Below the pieces are notes generated by a model. It was not told where the DNA came from and did no database searches. It worked only from the letters and a program-made list of their open reading frames with translations. 64,000 nt of DNA from Pseudomonas vanderleydeniana (GTDB lineage Bacteria > Pseudomonadota > Gammaproteobacteria > Pseudomonadales > Pseudomonadaceae), in the NCBI RefSeq assembly GCF_014268755.2, contig NZ_CP077093.1, forward strand, positions 682,001 to 746,000, in the 5' to 3' direction. Each line of letters opens with the position of its first letter. Position 1 is the stretch's first letter. This document shows positions 53,407 to 63,168 of the stretch, in pieces. Both the position numbers and the translations under genes were made by a program.

Positions 53407-55149
53407 TTAGAGGAAGAGTCCCGGCCCTGGGCGACTTCCTTCGGGGAATCTGACGCCCACTTTGCCGATCTTGTTCCCGTCCATGACCGCCACGGTCCAG
53501 ATGGTGTTGTTCCACTCGACCTGGTCGCCGACGATCGGTGCACCACCGACCTTGTGGGCGATGAAGCTGCCCAGCGGCGTGTTCGGGTCGTCGCCTTCGA
53601 GTTTCAGGCCATACAGGGCCGCGACCGCGCCCAGCTGGGCGTCGCCTTCGAGGACGAAGTCGCCGAAGAAGCGCAGGTCCAGGCCACGCTGTGGTGCCTG
53701 GCTGAACAGCTTGCCGAGGGCCGGCAGGTTGTGTTCGTGGCCGATGACACAGAGCAGGTCGCCTACTTCCAGGGTGGTGCTACCCGACGGATGGAGCAGT
53801 TGCTGGCCACGGAACAGCGCGGCGATCCGCGTGCCCTCGGGCATCTTCAGCTCGCGCAGGGCGGCGCCGATGCACCATTTTTCCGCACCGAGGCGATAGA
53901 CGAACAGTTCCCACTCGCTGGTGACGTGCACTTCCAGCGCGGCCCGGGAAATCGGCGCCGGCTCCGGCGGTACGGTGACCTTGAGCAGCTTGGCCACCCA
54001 CGGCAGGCTGGTGCCCTGCACCAACAGCGAGACCAGCACGATGAAGAACGCCAGGTTGAAGTACAGCTGCGCATGGGGCAGGCCGGCCATCAGCGGGAAC
54101 ACCGCGAGAATGATCGGCACCGCGCCACGCAGGCCAACCCAGGAAATGAAGGCTTTTTCCCGGCCATGGAAGGCGCGGAACGGCAGCAGGCCCACCACCA
54201 CCGACAGGGGCCGGGCGAACAGGATCATCCACAGCGCCAGGCCCAGGGCCGGCAGGGCGATCGGCAGCAGGTCATGGGGGGTGACCAGCAGGCCCAGCAC
54301 CAGGAACATGCCGATCTGTGCCAGCCAGGCCATGCCGTCGAGCATGTGCAGGATGCCATGGCGGCTACGCACCGGGCGGTTGCCGATCACCAGGCCGCAC
54401 AGGTAGACCGCCAGGAACCCGCTGCCGTGCAGGGCGTTGGTCAGGGCGAAGACCACCAGGCCGCCGGCGATCACCAGGATCGGGTACAGACCGTTGGCCA
54501 GGTTGATGCGGTTGACCAGTTGCAGCATCAGCCAGCCGCCGCCGAGGCCTATGACCCCGCCAATGCCGAATTCGCGAATCAGGTGGCCGAGCAGGCTCCA
54601 GTGCAGGCCGGTCTGGCCGCTGGCGAGCATGTCGATCAGGGTCACGGTGAGAAACACCGCCATCGGGTCGTTACTGCCCGACTCGATTTCCAGGCTGGCG
54701 GTCACCCGTTCGTTGAGGCCCTTGCCGCCGAGCAGCGAGAACACCGCGGCGGCGTCGGTCGAGCCGACGATGGCGCCGATCAGCAGGCCCTGGATGATGT
54801 TCAGGTCGAACAGCCAGGCGGCGGCCATGCCGGTCAGTCCGGTGGTGATCAGCACACCGACCGTGGCCAGCGACAACGCTGGCCAGAGTGCTACCCGGAA
54901 GCTCGCCACCCGCGTGCGCAGGCCGCCGTCGAGCAGGATCACGGCGAGCGCGAGGTTGCCCACCAGGTAGGCGGTCGGGTAGTTGTCGAAGATGATGCCG
55001 CCGCCGTCGACACCGGCGGTCATGCCCACGGCAAGGATGATCACCAGGATCGGGATGCCCAGCCGTGAGGACAGGGAGCTGACCAGGATGCTTGCGCCTA
55101 CCAGCAACGCGCCGATCAAGAACAGGCTGTTGATGGTCGTCGCATTCAA
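53407..55149 (-). CDS. cvrA: CvrA/NhaP2-like potassium:proton antiporter
   Basis: 580-residue CPA1 antiporter. About twelve membrane helices include the signature [18 protein letters not shown] and [13 protein letters not shown] (the NDP motif). They are followed by a TrkA-C-like module and a CorC/HlyC-type C-terminal domain. Size matches the E. coli enzyme (578 residues). TTG 55149 is the likely start, with GGAG upstream at suitable spacing; the frame extends upstream without protein character. It probably helps K+ or osmotic balance beside the MscK-type channel, transcribed in the same direction. Confidence 0.93.
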   Translation of the reverse strand: MNATTINSLFLIGALLVGASILVSSLSSRLGIPILVIILAVGMTAGVDGGGIIFDNYPTAYLVGNLALAVILLDGGLRTRVASFRVALWPALSLATVGVLITTGLTGMAAAWLFDLNIIQGLLIGAIVGSTDAAAVFSLLGGKGLNERVTASLEIESGSNDPMAVFLTVTLIDMLASGQTGLHWSLLGHLIREFGIGGVIGLGGGWLMLQLVNRINLANGLYPILVIAGGLVVFALTNALHGSGFLAVYLCGLVIGNRPVRSRHGILHMLDGMAWLAQIGMFLVLGLLVTPHDLLPIALPALGLALWMILFARPLSVVVGLLPFRAFHGREKAFISWVGLRGAVPIILAVFPLMAGLPHAQLYFNLAFFIVLVSLLVQGTSLPWVAKLLKVTVPPEPAPISRAALEVHVTSEWELFVYRLGAEKWCIGAALRELKMPEGTRIAALFRGQQLLHPSGSTTLEVGDLLCVIGHEHNLPALGKLFSQAPQRGLDLRFFGDFVLEGDAQLGAVAALYGLKLEGDDPNTPLGSFIAHKVGGAPIVGDQVEWNNTIWTVAVMDGNKIGKVGVRFPEGSRPGPGLFL

Positions 55150-55252
55150 AGGCAGTACTCCAGAAAGCAGGAAAGGCGGGTGCGCAGACTGACTCCATGC
55201 AGTCTGCGTGCCAGCGATTCTAACCTGTTGAAATGTACCGCTGTCAAAAGCT

Positions 55253-57055
55253 TTAGAACCACTCCTCGTGCATCGACAGGCAGGTATCGTCCCGGGCTTG
55301 CAGAATCGCCAGTTCATGATGGCACCCAGGCACTTCCCAGGTGAGGAAGTAGCGCGCCGCCTGCAATTTGCCCTTGTAGAACGCCAGGTCGGCGGCGTTG
55401 CCCCTGGCCAGGCCTTCCTCGGCCCGCACTGCCTGCTCCAGCCAGCGCCAGCCGATCACCGTATGGCCGAAGGCCTTGAGGTACAGCGCCGAGTTGGCCA
55501 GGCCACTGTTGACCTTGCCCTGCGCCAGGTCGCCGAGCAGACCGATGGTCACCTCCTGGAGGCGGGCGAGCAGTTGCTCCAGCGGTTCGCGCAGGGCGTC
55601 CAGCGACGGGTGCGCGGCGGCGCGCCGGCCGGTGTCGGCGATCAGCCGGACCAGTTGCTTGAGGCCGGCACCACCGTTCTGCGCCAGCTTGCGGCCCAGC
55701 AGGTCGAGCGACTGGATGCCGTGGGTGCCTTCGTGGATCGGGTTCAGGCGGTTGTCGCGGTAATACTGTTCCACCGGGTATTCGCGGGTGTAGCCGTGGC
55801 CGCCGAGAATCTGGATCGCCAGTTCGTTGGCCTTCAGGCAGAACTCCGAGGGCCAGGACTTGACGATCGGGGTCAGCAGGTCGAGCAGTTCATGGGCCTG
55901 TTTGCGCTCGCTTTCCGACGCCAGGGTGGTGGTGTCGTCGAACAGGCGGGCGGCGTACAGGCCGAGGTCGAAGGCGCCTTCGACGTAGGCCTTCTGGGTC
56001 AACAGCATGCGCTTGACGTCGGCGTGCTGGATGATCGCCACCGGGGCGGTGTTCGGGTCCTTGCTGTCCGGCAGGCGGCCCTGCGGGCGCTCGCGTGCAT
56101 AGTCCAGCGAGTACAGGTAGCCGGCGTAGCCGAGCATCACCGCGCCCATGCCGACGCCGATGCGCGCCTCGTTCATCATCTGGAACATATAGCTGAGGCC
56201 GTGGTGGGGCTTGCCCACCAGATAGCCGACACAGTTCCCGTTATCGCCGAAGTTCAGTGCGGTGGAGGTGGTGCCGCGCCAGCCCATCTTGTGGAACAGC
56301 CCGGCCAGCAGCACGTCGTTGCGCGGGCCGAGGCTGCCATCATCGTTGACGAGGAACTTGGGCACGATGAACAGCGAGATGCCCTTCACGCCGGGCGGAG
56401 CGTCCGGCAGCTTGGCCAGGACCATGTGCACGATGTTCTCCGACAGCGGGTGGTCGCCACCGGAAATGAAGATCTTGTTGCCCTTGAGCCGGTAGGTGCC
56501 GTCGGCGGTCGGTTCGGCGCGGGTGCGGATGTCGGCCAGCGAGGAGCCGGCGTGGGGTTCGGTCAACGCCATGGTGCCGAAGAAGCGCCCGTCGATCATT
56601 GGCTGCAGGAAACGCCGTTTCTGTTCGTCGCTGCCGAAACTCTCGATCAGGTTGGCCGCGCCCATGGTCAGGAACGGGTAGGAGGTCGAGGCGGCGTTGG
56701 CCGACTGGAAGTGCGCGAAGCAGGCCTGGGACAGCAAGGTCGGCAACTGCATGCCGCCGGCCTCGAAGCTGCGCGCGGCATTAAGGAAGCCGGCTTCGAG
56801 AAAGGCGTCCACCGCCGGCTTCACTTCCGGGATCAGGATCGCTTCGCCGTTTTCATAACGTGGCTCGTTTTCATCGTTCTTGCGGTTGTGTGGCGCGAAG
56901 AACTTCTCGGCAATGGTCCGGGCGGTGTCGAGGGCGGCATCGAAGGTTTCCCGTGAATGTTCGGCGAACCGCTCGCGGCGGGTCAGGCCTTCGGCATCGA
57001 GGACTTCGTACAGCTCGAAAGCCAGATTGCGGGAACTGAGCAGCGTCTCGGACAT
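55253..57055 (-). CDS. Large acyl-CoA dehydrogenase (DmdC-like)
   Basis: 600-residue FAD enzyme, longer than ordinary acyl-CoA dehydrogenases because of a C-terminal acetyl-CoA-dehydrogenase-C-type domain. Segments seen are [20 protein letters not shown] (FAD-binding), [36 protein letters not shown] and the Glu-containing [17 protein letters not shown]. The family includes 3-methylmercaptopropionyl-CoA dehydrogenases (DmdC), but long-chain or other CoA esters are equally possible. ATG 57055 gives [18 protein letters not shown]. No neighbouring thiolase or CoA ligase narrows the substrate. Confidence 0.88.
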   Translation of the reverse strand: MSETLLSSRNLAFELYEVLDAEGLTRRERFAEHSRETFDAALDTARTIAEKFFAPHNRKNDENEPRYENGEAILIPEVKPAVDAFLEAGFLNAARSFEAGGMQLPTLLSQACFAHFQSANAASTSYPFLTMGAANLIESFGSDEQKRRFLQPMIDGRFFGTMALTEPHAGSSLADIRTRAEPTADGTYRLKGNKIFISGGDHPLSENIVHMVLAKLPDAPPGVKGISLFIVPKFLVNDDGSLGPRNDVLLAGLFHKMGWRGTTSTALNFGDNGNCVGYLVGKPHHGLSYMFQMMNEARIGVGMGAVMLGYAGYLYSLDYARERPQGRLPDSKDPNTAPVAIIQHADVKRMLLTQKAYVEGAFDLGLYAARLFDDTTTLASESERKQAHELLDLLTPIVKSWPSEFCLKANELAIQILGGHGYTREYPVEQYYRDNRLNPIHEGTHGIQSLDLLGRKLAQNGGAGLKQLVRLIADTGRRAAAHPSLDALREPLEQLLARLQEVTIGLLGDLAQGKVNSGLANSALYLKAFGHTVIGWRWLEQAVRAEEGLARGNAADLAFYKGKLQAARYFLTWEVPGCHHELAILQARDDTCLSMHEEWF

Positions 57056-57162
57056 GGCGGCCTACCTTTGATGGGATGAGCCGAGTCTAGGTGGCTGAAT
57101 GGATGGTGCCTAGCAAGATTGATCTGGGTGATGGAGGGTCAAAGCAGCGAGCGGGGCGAAAG

Positions 57163-57187
57163 CCTGGCACCCATTGCAGGTGCCAGG
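57163..57187 (-). terminator. Terminator-like hairpin downstream of putA
   Basis: CCTGGCACC and GGTGCCAGG form a perfect 9-bp stem with a 7-base loop, 14 bases after the putA stop on the minus strand. A short CTTTCG follows, so it is terminator-like without a long T run. Confidence 0.6.
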
Positions 57188-57200
57188 TTGTCCAGGTGGA

Positions 57201-60200
57201 TCAGCCGATGGTCATCAGGCTGGCGTTGCCGCCAGCGGCCGCGGTGTTGACGCTCAGGGCCCGTTCGATGACCAGGCGTTCCAGCGCGATGGCGGTTTCA
57301 CCCTGGGACAGGCCTTGCACGCCGACGATCGCGCCGGCTCGTTTCGCCACCTGCTGGCAGACGGCGCGCAACTGGTCGGAGTGGCCGTGATGCAGTACGG
57401 CATCGAACACCACTTCGTCCTTGTGCCAGTCGGCGACGCGCTGGATGCGCGCCTGCACTTCCTTCGGCAGGCGGGCGTACAGGGTCTTGCCCGGCTCGCC
57501 CTCCGGCCAGAGGGCCGAGCTGCCCACCGCCAGTACGGCAGCGAGCTGGGTCAGCAGGTCCGCTTCGAGCTCGGCCAGGCACAGCACGTGTTCGCGTGGC
57601 AGGATGGCGTAGCTGTTGCGCTCGCCGGTCGGGCCGACCAGGGCGCGGGTGATACCGCTCTGCGACTGGGTGGCGAAGCGTGCGCACAGGTCAGCCAGCT
57701 CCTGCTGCTGGTTGGCGGTGGCCCAGGCCTGCAGTGCGTTCAGCGGCTTGCCCAGGGCGGCGCGCAAGCGCACGTCCGGTGCAGTCTGCGCGTCGACGCG
57801 GGCAAAGGACTGCTCGATGGCATCGGCCGGGCGGGTCGACAGCAGGCGGTACAGGTACAGCGGGCCGCCGGCTTTCGGGCCGGTCCCCGACAGGCCCTCG
57901 CCACCGAACGGTTGAACACCGACCACGGCGCCGACGATGTTGCGGTTGACGTAGACGTTACCGGCATTGACGTTGTCGACCACCTTGGCGATGGTTTCGT
58001 CGATCCGGGTGTGCACGCCCAGCGTCAGGCCGTAGCCGCTGGCGTTGATCTGGTCGATCAGCTGGTCGATGTCCTTGCGCTTGTAGCGGACCACGTGCAG
58101 CACTGGGCCGAAGATTTCGCGCTTGAGTTCATCGAAGCTTTCCAGCTCGATCAGGGTCGGCATCACGAAGGTGCCGCGCTTGCATTCCTCGCCGTCGGCG
58201 ATCGCCATCTGGTAGACGCTGCGACCTTTTTCGCGCATGCCCTGGATGTGTTTCTCGATGCCGGCCTTGGCCTCGGCGTCGATCACCGGGCCGATATCCA
58301 CCGACAGGCGTTCCGGGTTGCCGAGGCGGGATTCGGCCATGGCGCCCTTGAGCATTTCGATCACGCGGTCGGCGGAGTCTTCCTGCAGGCACAGTACGCG
58401 CAAGGCCGAGCAGCGCTGGCCGGCGCTGTCGAAGGCCGAAGAGACCACGTCGATCACCACCTGCTCGGTCAGTGCCGAAGAGTCGACGATCATCGCGTTC
58501 TGTCCGCCGGTTTCGGCGATCAGCGGGATGGGGCGACCCTGGTTGTCCAGGCGTCCGGCGACGTTGCGTTGCAGCAGGCGGGCGACTTCGGTGGAACCGG
58601 TGAACATCACCCCCTTGACCCGCTCATCGCCGACCAGGCGCGCGCCAACGGTTTCACCGCGGCCCGGCAGCAGTTGCAATACCCCTTCCGGAATACCGGC
58701 TTCAAGCATCAGGCGTACGGCCTGGGCGGCGATCAGTGGGGTCTGCTCGGCCGGCTTGGCCAATACCGGGTTGCCGGCAGCCAGGGCGGCAGCGACCTGG
58801 CCGCTGAAGATCGCCAGCGGGAAGTTCCACGGGCTGATGCAGACCACCGGCCCCAGCGGGCGGTGAGCATCGTTGCTGAAGTCGTTGCGCGCCTGCACTG
58901 CGTAGTAGCGCAGGAAATCCACCGCCTCGCGGACTTCGGCGATGGCGTTGGCGTAGGTCTTGCCGGCTTCGCGGACCAGCAGGCCCATCAGTGGCTGGAT
59001 CTCGCCTTCCATCAGGTCGGCGGCGCGCTCCAGGATCGCCGCGCGTTCGGCTGGCGGGGTGGCCTGCCAGATCGGCGCGGCATTGAGCGCGCACTGGATG
59101 GCGTTGTCGACGTCTTCGACATTGGCCTCCTGGACGTGACCGACCACGTCGCGATGATCCGAGGGGTTCAGCACCGGTGCCGGGTTTTCGTTGCTGGACA
59201 CGCAGCCGAGCATCGGCGCGGCCTTCCAGGGGTTGTTGGCGGTGGCCAGCAAGGCGCAGGACAGCGACGCCAGGCGGTGTTCGTTGGCCATGTCGATGCC
59301 GGCCGAGTTGGCGCGCTCGGCGCCGTACAGCTCGCGCGGCAGGGCGATGCGTGGGTGTGGCAGGCCGAAACCGCCTTCCTGCAGGGCCATCTGCTCGATG
59401 CTGGCCACCGGATCGGCCACCAGTTCCTGGATGGACACGGACTGATCGGCGATGCGGTTGACGAACGAGGTGTTGGCACCGTTTTCCAGCAGGCGGCGCA
59501 CCAGGTAGGCCAGCAGGGTTTCGTGGGTGCCGACCGGTGCATAGACGCGGCACGGGCGGTTCAGCTTGCCTTCGGCAACCTTGCCCACCACCTGCTCGTA
59601 GAGCGGCTCGCCCATGCCGTGCAGGCACTGGAACTCGTACTGGCCGGGGTAATAGTTCTGTCCGGCGATATGGTAGATCGCCGACAGGGTGTGGGCGTTG
59701 TGTGTCGCGAACTGCGGGTAGATGACTTCCGGCACCGAGAGCAGTTTGCGTGCGCAGGCAATGTAGGACACGTCGGTGTACACCTTGCGGGTGTACACCG
59801 GGTAGCCCTCCAGGCCTTCGACCTGGGCGCGCTTGATCTCGCTGTCCCAGTAGGCGCCTTTCACCAGGCGGATCATCAGGCGATGACGGCTGCGGCGAGC
59901 CAGGTCGATCACGTAGTCGATCACGTACGGGCAACGCTTCTGGTAGGCCTGGATGACGAAGCCGATGCCGTTCCAGCCACTGAGCTGCGGCTCGAAGCAC
60001 AGGCGCTCGAGCAGATCCAGGGACAGTTCCAGGCGATCGGCTTCCTCGGCGTCGATGTTCAGGCCGATGTCGTACTGCTTGGCCAGCAGGGTCAGCGACA
60101 GCAGGCGCGGGTACAGCTCTTCCATGACCCGCTCGTACTGGGCGCGGCTGTAGCGTGGGTGCAGGGCCGAGAGCTTGATGGAGATGCCCGGGCCTTCATA

Positions 60201-61154
60201 GATGCCGCGACCGTGGGAGGCCTTGCCGATGGCATGGATGGCCTGTTCGTAGGATGCCAGGTACTTCTGTGCGTCGTGCTCGGTCAGCGCCGCTTCGCCG
60301 AGCATGTCGTAAGAGTAGCGGAACCCTTTGCTTTCGAACTTGCTGGCATTGGCCAGGGCTTCGGCGATGGTTTCGCCGGTGACGAACTGCTCGCCCATCA
60401 GGCGCATGGCCATGTCGACGCCCTTGCGGATCATCGGTTCGCCGCTCTTGCCGATGATGCGGCTCAGGGACGAGGTCAGGCCTGCCTCGTTGTGGGTCGA
60501 GACCAGCTTGCCGGTCAGCAGCAGGCCCCAGGTGGCGGCGTTGACGAACAGCGACGGGCTGTTGCCCAGGTGTGGCTGCCAGTTGCCGGTGCTGATCTTG
60601 TCGCGGATCAGTGCGTCGCGGGTGCCCTTGTCGGGAATCCGCAGCAGGGCTTCGGCCAGGCACATCAGGGCCACGCCTTCCTGGGACGATAGGGAGAACT
60701 CCTGCAGCAGCCCCTGGACGATGCCGGCCCGGCCGCCCGCGCTTTTCTGATTGCGCAGTTTCTCGGCGATGCTCGCGGCCAGCTTGTTGGTGGCTTCGGC
60801 GGTGGCCGCCGGCAGGCGGGCCTGCTCCAGCAGCATCGGTACCACTTCGGGCTCGGGGCGACGGTAGGCGGCGGTGATGGCGGCACGCAGTACCGATTGT
60901 GGCAGGATGCTCTCGGCGAACTCGAGGAAACACTGGTGGCTGTGGTCAGCCTGGATTTCACCGGCGTCGTCGGCTTCGCCGCGTGGCAGGCCACTGAGTT
61001 CGCTCAGGGTTGCACCGCTCTCGAGCTTCTCCAGGTAGTTGAAGATGGCCTGCTTTATCAGCCAGTGCGGGGTGCGGTCTATCGAATGGGCGGCGGCCTT
61101 CAGGCGCTCGCGGGTCGGGTCGTCGAGCTTGACCCCCAGGGTGGTGGTAGCCAT
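57201..61154 (-). CDS. putA: PutA: proline dehydrogenase, P5C dehydrogenase and transcriptional repressor
   Basis: 1317-residue trifunctional enzyme converting proline to glutamate. Residues 1-47 form a ribbon-helix-helix DNA-binding domain (TTTLGVKLDDPTRERLKAAA), so this is the self-regulating class. The FAD-dependent proline dehydrogenase occupies about 260-560, the P5C dehydrogenase about 640-1110 with catalytic Cys in FDSAGQRCSALRVL near 915 and Glu in PLIAETGGQNAMIV, and a C-terminal domain follows. ATG 61154 with AGGA upstream gives the expected N-terminus; an ATG eight codons upstream is less likely. It diverges from putP. Confidence 0.97.
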   Translation of the reverse strand: MATTTLGVKLDDPTRERLKAAAHSIDRTPHWLIKQAIFNYLEKLESGATLSELSGLPRGEADDAGEIQADHSHQCFLEFAESILPQSVLRAAITAAYRRPEPEVVPMLLEQARLPAATAEATNKLAASIAEKLRNQKSAGGRAGIVQGLLQEFSLSSQEGVALMCLAEALLRIPDKGTRDALIRDKISTGNWQPHLGNSPSLFVNAATWGLLLTGKLVSTHNEAGLTSSLSRIIGKSGEPMIRKGVDMAMRLMGEQFVTGETIAEALANASKFESKGFRYSYDMLGEAALTEHDAQKYLASYEQAIHAIGKASHGRGIYEGPGISIKLSALHPRYSRAQYERVMEELYPRLLSLTLLAKQYDIGLNIDAEEADRLELSLDLLERLCFEPQLSGWNGIGFVIQAYQKRCPYVIDYVIDLARRSRHRLMIRLVKGAYWDSEIKRAQVEGLEGYPVYTRKVYTDVSYIACARKLLSVPEVIYPQFATHNAHTLSAIYHIAGQNYYPGQYEFQCLHGMGEPLYEQVVGKVAEGKLNRPCRVYAPVGTHETLLAYLVRRLLENGANTSFVNRIADQSVSIQELVADPVASIEQMALQEGGFGLPHPRIALPRELYGAERANSAGIDMANEHRLASLSCALLATANNPWKAAPMLGCVSSNENPAPVLNPSDHRDVVGHVQEANVEDVDNAIQCALNAAPIWQATPPAERAAILERAADLMEGEIQPLMGLLVREAGKTYANAIAEVREAVDFLRYYAVQARNDFSNDAHRPLGPVVCISPWNFPLAIFSGQVAAALAAGNPVLAKPAEQTPLIAAQAVRLMLEAGIPEGVLQLLPGRGETVGARLVGDERVKGVMFTGSTEVARLLQRNVAGRLDNQGRPIPLIAETGGQNAMIVDSSALTEQVVIDVVSSAFDSAGQRCSALRVLCLQEDSADRVIEMLKGAMAESRLGNPERLSVDIGPVIDAEAKAGIEKHIQGMREKGRSVYQMAIADGEECKRGTFVMPTLIELESFDELKREIFGPVLHVVRYKRKDIDQLIDQINASGYGLTLGVHTRIDETIAKVVDNVNAGNVYVNRNIVGAVVGVQPFGGEGLSGTGPKAGGPLYLYRLLSTRPADAIEQSFARVDAQTAPDVRLRAALGKPLNALQAWATANQQQELADLCARFATQSQSGITRALVGPTGERNSYAILPREHVLCLAELEADLLTQLAAVLAVGSSALWPEGEPGKTLYARLPKEVQARIQRVADWHKDEVVFDAVLHHGHSDQLRAVCQQVAKRAGAIVGVQGLSQGETAIALERLVIERALSVNTAAAGGNASLMTIG

Positions 61155-61613
61155 TTTTCTTATCCTCGTGGTTGCCACGACCGTGTGGCGTCAGTTGGCC
61201 GAAAGATTAGCTCTGGGTTGCAATAGGTGCAACCTGGCGCAACCCATTTTTTTGTCGAAACCCTGTGCGGTTTGGCAGGGACCGGTTTCCTGGGTTTTGG
61301 TGCATGGCAGGTTGTTTCCAGTTTTTCCCAGGCCGTCAGGGACTTACGAGGCGGGGAGGCGTAAAGGCTTGTGGGAAAAATTGGAAAGCCCCTAAGGTGC
61401 AACTTGTCGGGGTAAAACAGGTTGCGCCTCGTTCGTATTGTTGAATAGCATGCTCGGTCGAGGTGCAACCTCCTACGAAGGAAAGCACCGGCTGGTGATT
61501 TTCCTGGGAAAACATCGGTCATGAATGCCCGGTCCGTTTAACCGTCTGACAAGCCTTGTCGTTTTGTCGGTCGCGGATCGCCGCTGAATAAAAACAATGC
61601 CAGGGCTTTTTGA
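61155..61613. promoter_or_regulatory. putA-putP divergent regulatory region with GTTGCA boxes
   Basis: 459 bp without a gene. Four exact GTTGCA/TGCAAC boxes lie at 61217-61222, 61228-61233, 61398-61403 and 61464-61469, with near matches at 61238-61243 and 61421-61426. GTTGCA is the core of known PutA operators in enteric bacteria. They cluster in a putA-proximal group and a middle group, suggesting PutA bound to both promoters and repressed each without proline. Core promoter elements were not fixed. Confidence 0.75.
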
Positions 61614-63098
61614 ATGAGCGTAAGTAACCCAACCCTGATCACCTTCGTGATCTACATCGCAGCGATGGTCCTGATCGGACTGATGGCCTATCGCTCCACC
61701 AACAATCTTTCCGACTACATTCTCGGTGGCCGCAGTCTTGGCAGTGTCGTGACCGCGCTTTCGGCTGGTGCCTCCGACATGAGCGGCTGGCTGCTGATGG
61801 GGCTGCCGGGTGCGATCTACATGTCGGGCCTGTCCGAGAGCTGGATCGCCATCGGCCTGATCGTCGGGGCCTACCTGAACTGGCTGTTCGTTGCCGGGCG
61901 CCTGCGGGTCCAGACCGAGCACAACGGTGACGCGTTGACTCTGCCGGACTACTTCTCCAGCCGCTTCGAAGACCACAGCGGGCTGCTGCGGGTAATCGCG
62001 GCCATCGTGATCCTAGTGTTCTTCACCATCTACTGCGCCTCCGGCATCGTCGCCGGCGCCCGCCTGTTCGAAAGCACCTTTGGCATGTCCTACAGCACTG
62101 CCTTGTGGGCCGGTGCGGCAGCGACCATCGCCTACACCTTCATCGGTGGTTTCCTGGCGGTCAGCTGGACCGACACCGTGCAGGCCACGCTGATGATCTT
62201 CGCGCTGATCCTCACGCCGATCATCGTGTTGCTGGCCACGGGGGGTGTCGACACCACCTTCCTGGCGATCGAGGCCCAGGATCCCGGCCATTTCGACATG
62301 CTGCGCAATACCACCTTCATCGGCATCATCTCGCTGATGGGCTGGGGCCTGGGCTACTTCGGCCAGCCGCACATCCTGGCGCGCTTCATGGCGGCGGACT
62401 CGGTCAAGTCGATCGCCAATGCCCGGCGCATTTCCATGACCTGGATGATCCTGTGCCTGGGTGGCACCGTAGCGGTCGGTTTCTTCGGTATCGCCTACTT
62501 TTCGGCGCACCCCGAGGTCGCCGGGCCGGTCAGCGAAAACCATGAGCGGGTGTTCATCGAGCTGGCGAAGCTCCTGTTCAATCCCTGGATAGCCGGTGTG
62601 CTGCTGTCGGCGATCCTGGCGGCGGTGATGAGTACCCTCAGCTGCCAGCTGCTGGTGTGTTCCAGTGCGCTGACCGAGGACTTCTACAAGGCGTTCCTGC
62701 GCAAGTCCGCTTCGCAGCTTGAGCTGGTGTGGGTCGGTCGGGCCATGGTGTTGCTGGTCGCGGTGATTGCCATCGCCCTGGCCGCCAACCCCGAGAACCG
62801 CGTGCTGGGTCTGGTGAGTTATGCCTGGGCAGGCTTCGGTGCAGCCTTCGGCCCGGTGGTGCTGATTTCGGTGATCTGGAAGGACATGACCCGCAATGGC
62901 GCGTTGGCCGGCATTCTGGTCGGCGCGATCACCGTGATCGTCTGGAAGCAGCTCAACCTGCTGGGGCTGTACGAAATCATTCCGGGCTTCATCTTCGCCA
63001 GCATCGCGATCTACGTGGTCAGCAAGATGGGCAAGCCTTCGGCGCAGATGCTCCAGCGTTTCGCGGCAGCGGAGAAGCAGTTCCGCGAGGAACATTGA
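61614..63098 (+). CDS. putP: Sodium/proline symporter PutP
   Basis: 494-residue SSS-family transporter with about thirteen membrane segments. Family marks: the Na+-site region LSAGASDMSGWLLMGLPGAIY near residues 45-65, and the SSS signature GWGLGYFGQPHILARFMA near 243-260. ATG 61614 follows a weak AGGG site. Divergent from putA, whose repressor domain probably controls it. Confidence 0.96.
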   Translation: MSVSNPTLITFVIYIAAMVLIGLMAYRSTNNLSDYILGGRSLGSVVTALSAGASDMSGWLLMGLPGAIYMSGLSESWIAIGLIVGAYLNWLFVAGRLRVQTEHNGDALTLPDYFSSRFEDHSGLLRVIAAIVILVFFTIYCASGIVAGARLFESTFGMSYSTALWAGAAATIAYTFIGGFLAVSWTDTVQATLMIFALILTPIIVLLATGGVDTTFLAIEAQDPGHFDMLRNTTFIGIISLMGWGLGYFGQPHILARFMAADSVKSIANARRISMTWMILCLGGTVAVGFFGIAYFSAHPEVAGPVSENHERVFIELAKLLFNPWIAGVLLSAILAAVMSTLSCQLLVCSSALTEDFYKAFLRKSASQLELVWVGRAMVLLVAVIAIALAANPENRVLGLVSYAWAGFGAAFGPVVLISVIWKDMTRNGALAGILVGAITVIVWKQLNLLGLYEIIPGFIFASIAIYVVSKMGKPSAQMLQRFAAAEKQFREEH

Positions 63099-63133
63099 TC
63101 CGTGGGATAGGGCGGCAAGCCCTCTAGCTGCAA

Positions 63134-63163
63134 GGCGGCCCGTCTCCCTGGAGGCGGGCCGCC
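63134..63163. terminator. Hairpin between convergent putP and metY
   Basis: GGCGGCCCGTCTCC pairs with GGAGGCGGGCCGCC (14 bp, one G-T wobble) around a 2-base loop. It sits 36 bp after putP and close to the end of the convergent metY gene, so it probably stops both transcripts. Confidence 0.7.
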
Positions 63164-63168
63164 GCGTT

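Noticed and set aside
57174..60692. A 1172-codon plus-strand frame opposite putA
   Set aside because: Shadow of the putA coding strand; no motif, no ribosome-binding site, biased composition.
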